Positions 1 to 8,491 of a stretch of DNA of 64,000 nt are shown piece after piece (position 1 is the stretch's first letter; each line of letters opens with the position of its first letter). The stretch covers positions 2,108,001-2,172,000 of the forward strand of contig CP090854.1 in the NCBI GenBank assembly GCA_041879425.1, given 5' to 3'. The stretch is from Vibrio pomeroyi (GTDB lineage: Bacteria > Pseudomonadota > Gammaproteobacteria > Enterobacterales > Vibrionaceae). Below the pieces are notes generated by a model. The model saw only the letters and a program-made list of their open reading frames with translations, was not told where the DNA came from and did no database searches. Position numbers and translations under genes: made by a program.

Positions 1-90
1 CCACTATTAGATGCTGACAGTCAGCCACTGAAGTGAAATGCTTTTAACACACCGGTTACACTTTCCCCTGTCCAATAAAAAGGTGTCATT

Positions 91-702
91 ATGAAGAAAT
101 ACATCCCTATATTGATTGCTCTTAGTACGATGTCTTCTATGAGTTATGCAGCCACACCACGTGAAGATGCTGTCGACTATCTACAGATGCGTAAAGGCTT
201 GGCTTATCAAGTAAACCATTCAAAACCCTTTACTGGTCAGTTTGAAGAGAAGTTCGATAACGGCCAAGTCGCAACCCAAGCTCAATTTGCCGACGGCCTA
301 GAACTTGGTTTAGAAACCAGTTGGTATCCAAATGGCCAAGTCGCTTCTAAAGTGAATTACGTTAAAGGTGAATTACAAGGCAAGGCAGAAACCTGGTATC
401 CCAACGGCCAAAAGAAAGCCGAGCTCAACTATAAAGACAACGAATTGTCAGGTGTTGCCTCTCGATGGTATCCAAATGGCGAACAAAGCCTAACGGCAGA
501 ATACAGTGACGGACAAAAAGATGGTCTGGTCACCGACTACTACCCGAATGGCAATAAGGCGAGTCAAGCGAAGTTCAGTGACGGTGAAATGGCGAACGGG
601 AAACTGACTCGCTGGAACTCTAATGGCGACAAGGTTGAAGAACTGACGTTCAAAGACCAAAAAATCACGTCAAAACAAGTGTGGATGCCGACTCAAAGCT
701 AG
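91..702 (+). CDS. Exported MORN/YwqK-type repeat protein
   Basis: 203 aa. Residues 1-20 form a signal peptide ending SYA, so the product is probably periplasmic or outer-membrane associated. From about residue 50 it is a run of 22-24-residue units with the recurring core WYPNGQ...Y..G...G (for example near residues 78, 102 and 126). This is the MORN-like repeat pattern that databases call the YwqK family (toxin-antitoxin-like antitoxin). Such repeats form open beta-meander surfaces; no catalytic residues are visible. The ATG is preceded by AAAAAGGTG and is well supported. It stands alone, with a strong intrinsic terminator about 180 bp downstream. The biological role is unknown and the antitoxin label should not be taken literally: there is no toxin partner beside it. 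Confidence 0.75.
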   Translation: MKKYIPILIALSTMSSMSYAATPREDAVDYLQMRKGLAYQVNHSKPFTGQFEEKFDNGQVATQAQFADGLELGLETSWYPNGQVASKVNYVKGELQGKAETWYPNGQKKAELNYKDNELSGVASRWYPNGEQSLTAEYSDGQKDGLVTDYYPNGNKASQAKFSDGEMANGKLTRWNSNGDKVEELTFKDQKITSKQVWMPTQS

Positions 703-1210
703 ATCTGCTGAGTAGCTAGATTCGCATAAAAGTTAGATTGGCTTAATAGCTAGGTCTTCATAAAAACTAAGCCTACTTTGTGTCGCTTATAGAGAGATGC
801 GTAGCCTAAAACATAGCCACAAAAACTCATACTATGGTTCTTAGATAACCTTTCTCTCAAATAAATCGACACTAGAAACGAGCATTCATGCAAATCAACG
901 TGAATGCTCGTATTTTTTGTCTTTAGACCGTGCCTTCCCTTTCCTGCTTGTTGTATTCCTTTCTCTTCCAGCGGCCTTCCAGCAATCTTTTAGTGACAAA
1001 CAACCTCTTAATGACAAAGCAATCACCAATAGTCATTGAAATAATAAATATTTAACTTGTTAATAATCATTTTATAAAATACTGTTAGCAAACGTTTCCG
1101 TTGCGAGTCAGATCTCAATTACAGACCCCGTAAGCTATCTACACGCAAATAAGAGAAACACGATTCTAAATACGTTGTTGAGTCATATTGTTTTGCTTTG
1201 GTGCCCCTCT
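703..1210. other. Intergenic region, no gene seen
   Basis: About 500 bp between the repeat protein and the chemoreceptor. Apart from the terminator it holds AT-rich sequence (1030-1090) that probably carries the chemoreceptor promoter. No reading frame here looks real. Confidence 0.6.
878..918 (+). terminator. Intrinsic terminator
   Basis: Arms 878-888 and 901-911 (ACGAGCATTCA / TGAATGCTCGT) form an 11-bp stem that can extend by two pairs, followed by a T run at 913-918. It ends the transcript of the repeat-protein gene. Confidence 0.85.
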
Positions 1211-2764
1211 ATGAAAATTAAAACCTCCCTTTTCTGCCTTACTTGCTTGTCGATTATTTCGTTATTGGTTGTTGTGTCATTCACAGAACTGGCCAATCTA
1301 AAACTGATCAAACTTGAGAAAACGCTGATCAAAGTAAAGTCACTCGAAGTCTCTATGCTTCAGCTCAATCGAACAGAATTAGAGTTTCTAATAAGCCACG
1401 ATAAAACGCTTAAGCCTGTGTTTGCTCAAGAGTACACTCACTTTCAACAACTGATGGGCAGTTTCTCTGTCTTGCTTAAAGAGTCTGATATCGCAGTCCC
1501 GGAGTTAGAAAAGCTGACACTTGAAGTAAAGCAATACAACAAAGGCTTTTCGTTAATGGTCGATGCCATCGACCACAACCCCGCAGAGGTCGCAGAACTG
1601 AAATCAGAAATGAAAATGCTGTTTGAAGATATCATCTCTATATTCATCAACGTTGAAGGTCGATTAGAACAACAAGTCGAATCGATTCAGCAAACCATTA
1701 CCACCTTCATTGTAAGCTCCATTATTACCGTCGCTGCGTTATTGATGGCGCTGTCTTTTGGCATCTCATCTCGTGTAGCAAAGAAAATAGCCTCGCTGAA
1801 CTCAACCATGATGCTCGTCGCTCAACAACGCGACTTTACCGTAAGAGCCGAAGACAAGGGATCGGACGAGATTGCCGATATCGCAAAGGCATTTAACACA
1901 GTCCTCACCGATATCCGTCAGCTTGTCGGCCAAGTTCAAGGCTCTATTCAAGAGCTCGGCAACATTTCGAACCAGCTACAACACGACGGAATGGAAGTTG
2001 AGAGTGCTTTAAACAAACAGCAGCAACAGACCGAGAACATTGCGACCGCGATAAACCAGATGGGCAGCAATATTCAAAACGTAGCGACCAACAGTGAAAA
2101 CGCTTCATCCAATGCGCAAACCAGTTTCGCTACGGCAAACGAAGGTCTGAATGATGTGGCATTCACCAGAGACACCATCAATACCCTTTCGACTGATCTT
2201 GTCAGTGCCAGTGAAGAAGTGAATCGCCTTTCTGTTCACTCAGAGAAGATCAATACTGTGTTAGAGGTGATTAAAGACATCGCAGAACAAACCAACCTGC
2301 TTGCTCTCAATGCAGCCATCGAGGCAGCCCGTGCAGGAGAACAAGGCCGTGGCTTTGCGGTGGTCGCTGATGAAGTAAGAACGTTGGCTGGCCGAACACA
2401 ACTTTCTACTGAAGAGATCTCAACGATAATCCAAGGCGTTCAAGACCAAACACAAATGGTCGTAAATACGATTCAAAGTTGTTGTGAGAAAGGCAACCGT
2501 AGTGTCGACTCTTGTGAGAATGTACATTCAAGAATCACTTCTGTTATCGCAGACATGGAAACGATTTTAAACAACAGTTTGGAAGTAGCGAATGCAATGA
2601 AAGAGCAAAGCGCTGTTACCTCAGAGATCATTGAAAACGTGGGTGCCATTAAGCAGCTAACATTAGCCAATGTAACGGGAGCGTCGAAAAACGCCGCTTC
2701 TGCAACGTCTGTGGTTGAACAAACCGACTCACTTGAGCGAGCTGTCATCAACCTAAGAGCCTAG
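1211..2764 (+). CDS. Methyl-accepting chemotaxis protein
   Basis: 517 aa from the ATG at 1211. A TTG 36 bp upstream keeps the frame open, but only the ATG start gives a normal N-terminal membrane segment. Layout: TM1 at about 5-26; a periplasmic, mostly helical ligand domain of about 150 residues resembling a four-helix bundle; TM2 at about 165-188; HAMP at about 190-245; then a cytoplasmic signalling domain. The conserved hairpin tip is seen as [20 protein letters not shown], followed by [15 protein letters not shown]. No C-terminal CheR-docking pentapeptide is present. It senses an unknown ligand and signals through CheA/CheW. It lies next to the alginate island but has no TTGTAnTACAA element upstream, so membership of that regulon is not supported. 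Confidence 0.93.
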   Translation: MKIKTSLFCLTCLSIISLLVVVSFTELANLKLIKLEKTLIKVKSLEVSMLQLNRTELEFLISHDKTLKPVFAQEYTHFQQLMGSFSVLLKESDIAVPELEKLTLEVKQYNKGFSLMVDAIDHNPAEVAELKSEMKMLFEDIISIFINVEGRLEQQVESIQQTITTFIVSSIITVAALLMALSFGISSRVAKKIASLNSTMMLVAQQRDFTVRAEDKGSDEIADIAKAFNTVLTDIRQLVGQVQGSIQELGNISNQLQHDGMEVESALNKQQQQTENIATAINQMGSNIQNVATNSENASSNAQTSFATANEGLNDVAFTRDTINTLSTDLVSASEEVNRLSVHSEKINTVLEVIKDIAEQTNLLALNAAIEAARAGEQGRGFAVVADEVRTLAGRTQLSTEEISTIIQGVQDQTQMVVNTIQSCCEKGNRSVDSCENVHSRITSVIADMETILNNSLEVANAMKEQSAVTSEIIENVGAIKQLTLANVTGASKNAASATSVVEQTDSLERAVINLRA

Positions 2765-2788
2765 CTTTTAAACCGCGGTTTAAAAGCT
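2763..2788. repeat. 26-bp perfect palindrome at the chemoreceptor stop codon
   Basis: Arms 2763-2775 (AGCTTTTAAACCG) and 2776-2788 (CGGTTTAAAAGCT) are perfectly complementary with no loop. The palindrome begins inside the stop codon TAG (2762-2764). There is no T run after it on the plus strand. It may be an inefficient terminator, an mRNA 3' stabiliser or a dyad protein site. Confidence 0.7.
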
Positions 2789-2825
2789 TATTGAGCCTCA
2801 AACGGCTCTTTACTCAAATTCCAGA

Positions 2826-2862
2826 TAAAAAAACGCTCATGTTGCCTGTATCAACATGAGCG
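2826..2862 (-). terminator. Intrinsic terminator reading on the minus strand
   Basis: Arms 2834-2844 and 2852-2862 (CGCTCATGTTG / CAACATGAGCG) form an 11-bp stem with a 7-nt loop. On the minus strand the stem is followed by seven T (the A run at 2827-2833 on the plus strand). There is no minus-strand protein gene just upstream, which implies a non-coding minus-strand transcript. Confidence 0.7.
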
Positions 2863-3226
2863 CAAGGGCAGATCTTCGACTACCATCTCCTACCTTTCTA
2901 AATGAAAGCAGAAGTTATAATTAGAATAGTTGGGAGCAATAATCAAAATGCTCTTGCAAGCACTTCAACGATTTCTTCTTTTCATCGATTTAGAGAAACG
3001 TTAACCGTCTTAACTAAATTCGATTCTATATAGCAGGCGATGTCACTGCCTTGCCTACTACATTTCAAACCTGCTCTGATTGAAGCTTTAATCACCTCAA
3101 GCAAATGCCTCGTCCTTTGAACTATCCGTTCTACTATCCACTTTACTTCACTACTTAACAGATCTTTGTTGAATCTACATACATTCAACATACGAAAGAT
3201 AAGTGTTGCTACATAAAGTTAGTAAA
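2826..3226 (-). ncRNA. Candidate minus-strand intergenic transcript
   Basis: This is an inference from signals. A strong minus-strand terminator (2826-2862) closes a region that has no convincing minus-strand gene. An operator-like element (3232-3242) reads TTGTAATACAT on the minus strand, with a TACATT -10-like box, and would place a start near 3225. The only long frame inside (2982-3191) has no ribosome binding site and no recognisable similarity. The transcript would be about 400 nt. Confidence 0.3.
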
Positions 3227-3231
3227 TAATA

Positions 3232-3242
3232 ATGTATTACAA
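3232..3242. promoter_or_regulatory. FadR-type operator candidate upstream of lyase/porin pair
   Basis: ATGTATTACAA matches the recurring TTGTATTACAA element at 10 of 11 positions. It lies about 245 bp upstream of the lyase gene and could serve the divergent minus-strand transcript, the lyase gene, or both. Confidence 0.5.
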
Positions 3243-3452
3243 ATAAAAATAACATCTAAAGATTCAATTTTTTGCTGTAGCGCACATTTATTGATAAACA
3301 AGAACTTTATAAACAGACTCACCAAGATAATTAAACACTAAAAAACAACAACTTATAGAAATAGTTAACTTTGTAACCCTTTGTAAATAGTGGTTTTGTC
3401 ACTACAACACGATCTAATTCACAGATCATCACGCCTCGGATCGCTACCATAT

Positions 3453-3463
3453 TTGTATTATTT
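3453..3463. promoter_or_regulatory. Operator/promoter element of the 3488 lyase gene
   Basis: TTGTATTATTT, followed by TA, lies 24 bp before the start codon. The same TTGTAntATTTTA variant precedes the lyase genes near 15 kb and 22.9 kb. TATTAT at 3457-3462 could be the -10 box. Confidence 0.5.
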
Positions 3464-3487
3464 TAATTCAAAACAAAAGGCGTAAAT

Positions 3488-4747
3488 ATGAAAGCCCCCC
3501 GACTCCTACATCTGGCTGCCTGTATTGGTGCTATCACTTTCGGTTCACAAGCTATGGCCGCTGAATTCGTTTTCCTCGATGAAGCAACATTAGAAGCGAA
3601 CCGCACTCTTCTTCAGTCAGATAAAGCTTCTGATTCAATGAAAGATGCTTACACCAAGCTGATTGAAGAAGCAGAACTAGCAATGAACGATGGTCCTTTC
3701 AGCGTTGCTGATAAAGGCATGGTTCCACCAAGCGGCAGCAAAAATGATTACATGAGCATCAGCCCTTACTGGTGGCCTGATGAATCAAAAGAAGATGGGC
3801 TTCCGTGGGTACGCCATGACGGAAAAACTAACCCAGCATCAAAAACTGACGAAACTGACTCAAAACGTATTGGCCACTTTACCCGTTCTGTTCGCGCATT
3901 AGCGATCGCCTACTACTTTAGCCAAGACGAAAAATACGCTCAGCAAGGTATCGAATATGTAAGAACTTGGTTCTTCAATGAAGATACGAAGATGAACCCG
4001 AACGTAAACTACGGACAAGGTGTACCTGGCGTTGCTGAAGGTCGCCGCGGTGGAATCATCGATACCAGAACACTGACTGATCGCATGCTGGATTCAATCG
4101 CCATTCTGTCTCAATCACCAACGTGGACTGAGTCTGATGAAACGCAAATCACTCAGTGGTACAGCGAATACCTAGATTGGTTAATCATCGATGATCTGTC
4201 TGGTGGTCCTAAAGGCGAAGCTTACGCAGAAAACAACCACGGCACTTGGTACGACTATCAAGTAGCAGGCGTTTCTTACTTTATTGGTAACGACGCACTG
4301 GCTAAGCAGATGGTTCAGAAAGGCAAAATGCGTATCGACACACAATTCGAGAAAGACGGCTCTCAGCCTCACGAAATCGAGCGTACACGTGCTTACCACT
4401 ACCACTACTTCAGCCTAGATCCATTGGTCGGTATGGCTCAGATCGGTGACAAAGTCGGTATCGACCTTTGGAACTACACAAACAAAAAAGGTGGCTCTTT
4501 AGACACAGGCATTCAGCTAATGGCTGACTACAACGACCTATCTAAAGAGTGGCCATACACACAAAAAGATGAACGTCGTCGCGTTGAACGCATGACTCCG
4601 CTTTACCTGAAAGCCGGTGTTGCTATGGAAAACCCTGAGTGGGTGAAACTGGCAACAGAAACTGACTTCAGTGAGTTCACGGTTAAGAAGAACCTAGCGG
4701 AAGTTTGGGCTCAACGAGATGTAGAACTGCTTTACCCGAAGCTTTAA
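3488..4747 (+). CDS. Exported alginate lyase-fold polysaccharide lyase (PL5/PL38 type)
   Basis: 419 aa. Residues 1-24 are a signal peptide (cleavage near QAMA|AEF), so it acts in the periplasm or outside. The rest is an (alpha/alpha) toroid of the Pfam Alginate_lyase type shared by PL5 and PL38. The segment NNHGTWYD at 249-256 carries the Asn-His pair that neutralises the uronate carboxylate in PL5. RAYHYHYF at 301-308 contains candidate catalytic Arg/Tyr. YWWP at 94-97 is typical of the family. AAAAGG sits 8 bp before the ATG. A KdgM-type porin follows after 73 bp, which suggests a cut-and-import pair. Substrate is inferred as alginate or a related polyuronate from the neighbourhood; PL5 versus PL38 cannot be settled without a tree. 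Confidence 0.82.
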   Translation: MKAPRLLHLAACIGAITFGSQAMAAEFVFLDEATLEANRTLLQSDKASDSMKDAYTKLIEEAELAMNDGPFSVADKGMVPPSGSKNDYMSISPYWWPDESKEDGLPWVRHDGKTNPASKTDETDSKRIGHFTRSVRALAIAYYFSQDEKYAQQGIEYVRTWFFNEDTKMNPNVNYGQGVPGVAEGRRGGIIDTRTLTDRMLDSIAILSQSPTWTESDETQITQWYSEYLDWLIIDDLSGGPKGEAYAENNHGTWYDYQVAGVSYFIGNDALAKQMVQKGKMRIDTQFEKDGSQPHEIERTRAYHYHYFSLDPLVGMAQIGDKVGIDLWNYTNKKGGSLDTGIQLMADYNDLSKEWPYTQKDERRRVERMTPLYLKAGVAMENPEWVKLATETDFSEFTVKKNLAEVWAQRDVELLYPKL

Positions 4748-4820
4748 TCCAAACGCTCGAAAGGGGCATGTACCCGCCCCTTGAAAAACCATTTTTAATT
4801 AAAAACAGTGGAACAAAACA

Positions 4821-5495
4821 ATGTTAAAAAATAATAAAATCGCTTTAGCTGTCGTTGCAACTCTATTTGCAGGCAGCGTTTCAGCAGCATCACTTGATGC
4901 CCGCCAAGAGTACAAACACGGTTCAGAAGACTGGGCAAGCCGTATCAAGATGAGCGGTTCGGTAGATAACCACTTCTTCGGTGCTGAAATGAAGCAAAAA
5001 GGTAAGCCTTTCTCTGAGTGGGAAGCAGCGGACAACGAATTTGAATACGGCTACAAATTCAAAATCAGCGATCACTGGTTAATCCAACCAAGTATGCCAG
5101 TAACATTTGGTTCTGATAGCGTCACCTACAAACCACAAGTACGTGTTCAATACTCTTTCGATTCAGGTGTAAAAGCGAAGCTGCGCTACCGTCACGAGTT
5201 CCGTGACTACACCTCTGATTCTTCAAACGACAACAAGAACCGCAGTAAAGTAACAGGTAACATCGATTACAACTGGAATGCTTGGCAGTTCGGCTTCGAA
5301 GCTAACTACGCAGAAGACTTCATTGATAATGAGTGGACTGGCGGCGGCGGTGCTGACAACGAGTGGGATTACAACCTTAAAGTGGGTTACAAAGAGGCTG
5401 ACTGGAGCTGGCGTCCATACGTTGAGTTCGGTAACGTTCAAGACAGCCGTGACCGTCAACTGCGTAGCCGTGTAGGTATCACTTACAGCTTCTAA
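4821..5495 (+). CDS. KdgM-family oligouronate porin
   Basis: 224 aa with a signal peptide at residues 1-22 (cleaved near SVSA). The mature chain shows alternating hydrophobic and polar beta-strand pattern, frequent Trp/Tyr, and ends in the C-terminal outer-membrane signature YSF. YKPQVRVQYSF and RYRHEFRDY match the KdgM/NanC monomeric 12-strand porin family, which passes acidic oligosaccharides. Arg-rich strands would line the pore. It lies 73 bp after the lyase gene, probably in one operon, and ends at a strong terminator. A longer paralogue sits at 15.5 kb. Likely cargo is alginate oligomers (inference from context). Confidence 0.85.
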   Translation: MLKNNKIALAVVATLFAGSVSAASLDARQEYKHGSEDWASRIKMSGSVDNHFFGAEMKQKGKPFSEWEAADNEFEYGYKFKISDHWLIQPSMPVTFGSDSVTYKPQVRVQYSFDSGVKAKLRYRHEFRDYTSDSSNDNKNRSKVTGNIDYNWNAWQFGFEANYAEDFIDNEWTGGGGADNEWDYNLKVGYKEADWSWRPYVEFGNVQDSRDRQLRSRVGITYSF

Positions 5496-5555
5496 GCAGC
5501 ACGCTACATGAACAATCTAAGATAATTACTGTCCTAATTTTCTAAGACCTAAACA

Positions 5556-5583
5556 AAAGCCAGCTTAATCGCTGGCTTTTTTT
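5556..5583 (+). terminator. Intrinsic terminator of the lyase-porin operon
   Basis: Arms 5556-5564 and 5571-5579 (AAAGCCAGC / GCTGGCTTT) with T run to 5583. Confidence 0.9.
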
Positions 5584-5649
5584 GGTTCATCGCGGCTTTC
5601 CGGGGAAATCCGTTCATCCAATAAGCATCGAGTATTTGAAGTTACTGCC

Positions 5650-6366
5650 CTAGTGACTGATTCGATATAGAAATGAAAGTGTCACTTCATCGTTGGGCAC
5701 CACTCGTTTCTGTTGTGCCAATAGTAACTCAGCTGTAGAGACGGCATCTGCTAACGCGTTGTGGCTGTTGTATTCTGGAAGCCCATATCTTTCTCGCGTA
5801 CCCGCCAAAGTTAAGTCCACCTCTTCATGGTTGCTGATCGCTTTCTCCATGCTCTTCTCAATACACAGTGTATCCAACCAAAGTAAAGGCAACTGCCTTA
5901 AGCCATAACATCTCAGCAGATACTGGCTTATGAACTTCTCTTCGACTACACAAGCATGCGCGACAATGATCTTGCCTTTCGCTGCTTCGAAGAAAGTGAG
6001 CATCGCATCATGAATAGACGCGCCCTCTTCCAACATCTGTGGTGTGATGTGGTTAATCACCGCGGTTTCAGCGTTAATCTGAGAATCATTGTTCAGGTAG
6101 ATATGCTTGGCAGATGCCAAATCGATTCGCCCTTTCACCACATCGACCCATCCCATAGACAAGATCAGATCTTGCTCGCTGTCTAAGCCTGTGGTTTCAA
6201 GATCCAACACAATATAGTCGCTGTCTTTAGCCAGATCCGTCATTTCCGGACAAGGCTGTTCTACCAGATCATGTAACGCTTCTGGCAGCTTAACTGTACC
6301 CAGATATTGCTTACGCTTACGTTTAATTCGCTCAAGCGGGTGAAAGTAGTTCAACAAGGCTTTCAT
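5650..6366 (-). CDS. DEDDh-type 3'-5' exonuclease (DnaQ-like)
   Basis: 238 aa, cytoplasmic. Exo I motif is YIVLDLETTG with Asp55 and Glu57. Exo III is H202-N-A-L-A-D-A with His202 and Asp207, so it is the DEDDh class. The Exo II region VAHACVVEEKF (136-145) has Glu142 where most relatives have Asp, with Val instead of the usual Phe before it. Its start codon overlaps the stop of the upstream DUF294 gene by 1 bp (TAATG), so the two are translationally coupled. This pair is common in vibrios next to acetate-uptake genes; here it is unlinked to them. It looks like core sequence rather than alginate metabolism. Substrate unknown. Confidence 0.85.
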   Translation of the reverse strand: MKALLNYFHPLERIKRKRKQYLGTVKLPEALHDLVEQPCPEMTDLAKDSDYIVLDLETTGLDSEQDLILSMGWVDVVKGRIDLASAKHIYLNNDSQINAETAVINHITPQMLEEGASIHDAMLTFFEAAKGKIIVAHACVVEEKFISQYLLRCYGLRQLPLLWLDTLCIEKSMEKAISNHEEVDLTLAGTRERYGLPEYNSHNALADAVSTAELLLAQQKRVVPNDEVTLSFLYRISH

Positions 6367-8228
6367 TAACGCGCTCCGAAACGAATTTTTGCCGCTTCTT
6401 GAAGGTCGGCAATGATTCTAAAGGCATCTTTCAAGTGCTTACGTTCAAAGCTACCAAAGCTGTCTGGGTTGATATTGTTGTCTGGCACTTCCCCGTTCTT
6501 CAAGGCTTCTAATTGGTGCCCGAAACGGAAAGACAGAATGAATTGATACGCGCCAAGGATGTTCTTGAATGCATCATCGCTCAACATGCCTTTTTCATTA
6601 GCAGCAGCGAAACGTTCATCCGTTGCCGACAAATCACACTCCACCGCCAGACCGTAAATACGCGCTAAATCGATGATCAGATTAATGGCATACTTCTTCA
6701 CGTTGAGTGTTTTCTTGTTCTCACCCGACTTCTCAAGTACCAAGCTATTGAAGATGCCCAGTGGTGGGTTTGTGTTCACTGCATCTTTCACTAGCGTGCT
6801 TAAGAACTCACGGTTGCTGCGAATATTGTTATGCAGTTCATCACGGAGAATGCCTTCAAACTCACTGTTGCCGTAAATTGTACGAATCTCTAGGAACACA
6901 CTGATGTTGAGTAAGCGTTCGTACTCAGGGTTTGCCACCCACTTCTTGTAGTAGTGCTTCCATACGCTTAGCGGTTGACACCATTTTGGCGTCGCTGCCA
7001 TGAATTTACCCGGGCAGAGTGGGTAGTCACAGCTCGCTAAGCCGTTGGTCACCATCATGGCTAAGTGTTTGAAGTAAATACGGTCACTGTCGGTTGCATC
7101 GTCTGCCAGTACGATCGCACTGTCTTGATCAGACAGCATGTGAACTTCGTTACGAGCGTGCGAACCTGCAACAATCCATGAGAAGTCACACGGTGGCGGA
7201 CCTAACTTATCAATCGCTATCTGAATCAATCGGCGGGTGTAGGCATCCATAATCATGGTCATAACCTTGCCGACCGTTTCCGGTGCAACCTTACCTTCCA
7301 CCAGCGCTTCAAAGATTGCTTGTCGCTCTGAAGTGAAGGAAGACATGGTTTTCACGCTGCCCGCGTATTTGATTTTCTCAATTAAGAAGATCGCTTGAAC
7401 ACGGTGGTTTTGAACCAAGTGAGAGGTAGTCAAAAGGCCAACGACTTTGTTCTCTTTCACTACAGGAAGGTTACGAATGTTGAATTGCATCATGATAGAC
7501 GCGGCATGCAACACAAGGTCATCCGGTTTTACTGTGAGTGGAGAATGCGTCATTACCTCAGAGATTAAATTTTCTGTGCTAACACCGTGCGCAATCACGC
7601 GTTTGGTCATATCACGGTCAGTGATCAAGCCAACAATGGTTTCACCTTCATAGATCACCGCACAAGGAGAGCGTTGATGCAGCATTTCTACCGCGACCGA
7701 TTGGATGGTTTGCTCAGACTTAACGATGGCCACCTGCCCGCTTGCCACCTCTTCAACCTTACGAATGAACAAGCCCTTCTCTTTATTTGACCACACCACA
7801 TCAAGCGCCGACTTCAAACGAACTTGTGCCTGTGATGCAAAGTGTTCCGCACAACTTGGAAATGCTTTGAACAGCGTTTGAAGTGCCGAGTGTGGAATCA
7901 CATAAAGTAAGGTGTTTTCAATGGCGACGGCGCGATAGCCTTTCTCGTCGTTAACTTCAGAATCTAAGAACGTAAAGCCGAACAAATCTTCACTGCCTAA
8001 ACGCGCACGAAGTACGCCGTCTGATTTTCTCTGCTCCATGGAGCCCGTTCGAATGATATAGAGCGACTTCTCTTTACCCGACTCACACAGATCAACCACA
8101 TCGCCTTTGCTGAGGTAAGTAATCTGAACATTAGAAGCAAGCTCACGAAGTGCTTCTTTAGGGATCTTATCGAAAGGGTCTATCTGACCGATGAATTGAA
8201 GAATATTTGGCAGCAGAGACTGGGGCAT
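6366..8228 (-). CDS. cNMP-binding/CBS/DUF294 putative nucleotidyltransferase
   Basis: 620 aa from the ATG at 8228 (a GTG 12 bp upstream is possible). Layout: cyclic-nucleotide-binding-like domain at about 10-130; a pair of CBS domains at about 165-285, which usually bind adenine nucleotides; the DUF294 nucleotidyltransferase-like core, with the motif GSHARNEVHMLSDQDSA at 355-371 (the DxD-like metal site); then a DUF294 C-terminal helical domain. The GlnD-like core suggests nucleotide-regulated protein modification, but the target is unknown. It is coupled to the exonuclease gene by a 1-bp overlap. No TTGTAnTACAA element lies upstream. Confidence 0.85.
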   Translation of the reverse strand: MPQSLLPNILQFIGQIDPFDKIPKEALRELASNVQITYLSKGDVVDLCESGKEKSLYIIRTGSMEQRKSDGVLRARLGSEDLFGFTFLDSEVNDEKGYRAVAIENTLLYVIPHSALQTLFKAFPSCAEHFASQAQVRLKSALDVVWSNKEKGLFIRKVEEVASGQVAIVKSEQTIQSVAVEMLHQRSPCAVIYEGETIVGLITDRDMTKRVIAHGVSTENLISEVMTHSPLTVKPDDLVLHAASIMMQFNIRNLPVVKENKVVGLLTTSHLVQNHRVQAIFLIEKIKYAGSVKTMSSFTSERQAIFEALVEGKVAPETVGKVMTMIMDAYTRRLIQIAIDKLGPPPCDFSWIVAGSHARNEVHMLSDQDSAIVLADDATDSDRIYFKHLAMMVTNGLASCDYPLCPGKFMAATPKWCQPLSVWKHYYKKWVANPEYERLLNISVFLEIRTIYGNSEFEGILRDELHNNIRSNREFLSTLVKDAVNTNPPLGIFNSLVLEKSGENKKTLNVKKYAINLIIDLARIYGLAVECDLSATDERFAAANEKGMLSDDAFKNILGAYQFILSFRFGHQLEALKNGEVPDNNINPDSFGSFERKHLKDAFRIIADLQEAAKIRFGAR

Positions 8229-8358
8229 AATCACACTCACAATAATTTAATTAGTATTATTATATAACTTAAAATACTGGTTACTAGTGATTTTAATAAA
8301 ACGGCAAATAATAGATTAAATATTGGACACTGGTCAGGTTTTCATCAAATTTGAATAC

Positions 8359-8388
8359 AAAAAAAGCACGTATCGAACGTGCTTTTTT
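8359..8388 (-). terminator. Intrinsic terminator of the first FadR gene
   Basis: Arms GCACGT (8366-8371) and ACGTGC (8377-8382), flanked by A and T runs so it can work in both directions. It lies after the 3' end of the FadR-type gene on the minus strand. Confidence 0.8.
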
Positions 8389-8491
8389 AAGAGTGCTTTC
8401 TGTTTTGTTTAAGATCCAAAAAGTAAAAGTTGTTTTTAAATCAAGATCTTTTTAAAACTAAGGCTTGTTAACCAGAGCTTTTTAAAAACAA

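Larger units (their letters stand above)
2865..3487. other. Long intergenic region before the lyase gene
   Basis: No protein gene is seen. It holds the two operator-like elements (3232-3242 and 3453-3463) and the candidate minus-strand transcript. It is AT-rich from 3190 to 3420. Confidence 0.5.

Noticed and set aside
91..702. Reading the YwqK-repeat protein as an antitoxin
   Set aside because: It is exported and has no toxin partner; the name comes from an automatic family label.
2982..3191. 69-residue minus-strand frame in the gap before the lyase gene
   Set aside because: No ribosome binding site, no recognisable motif; better explained as part of a possible non-coding transcript.
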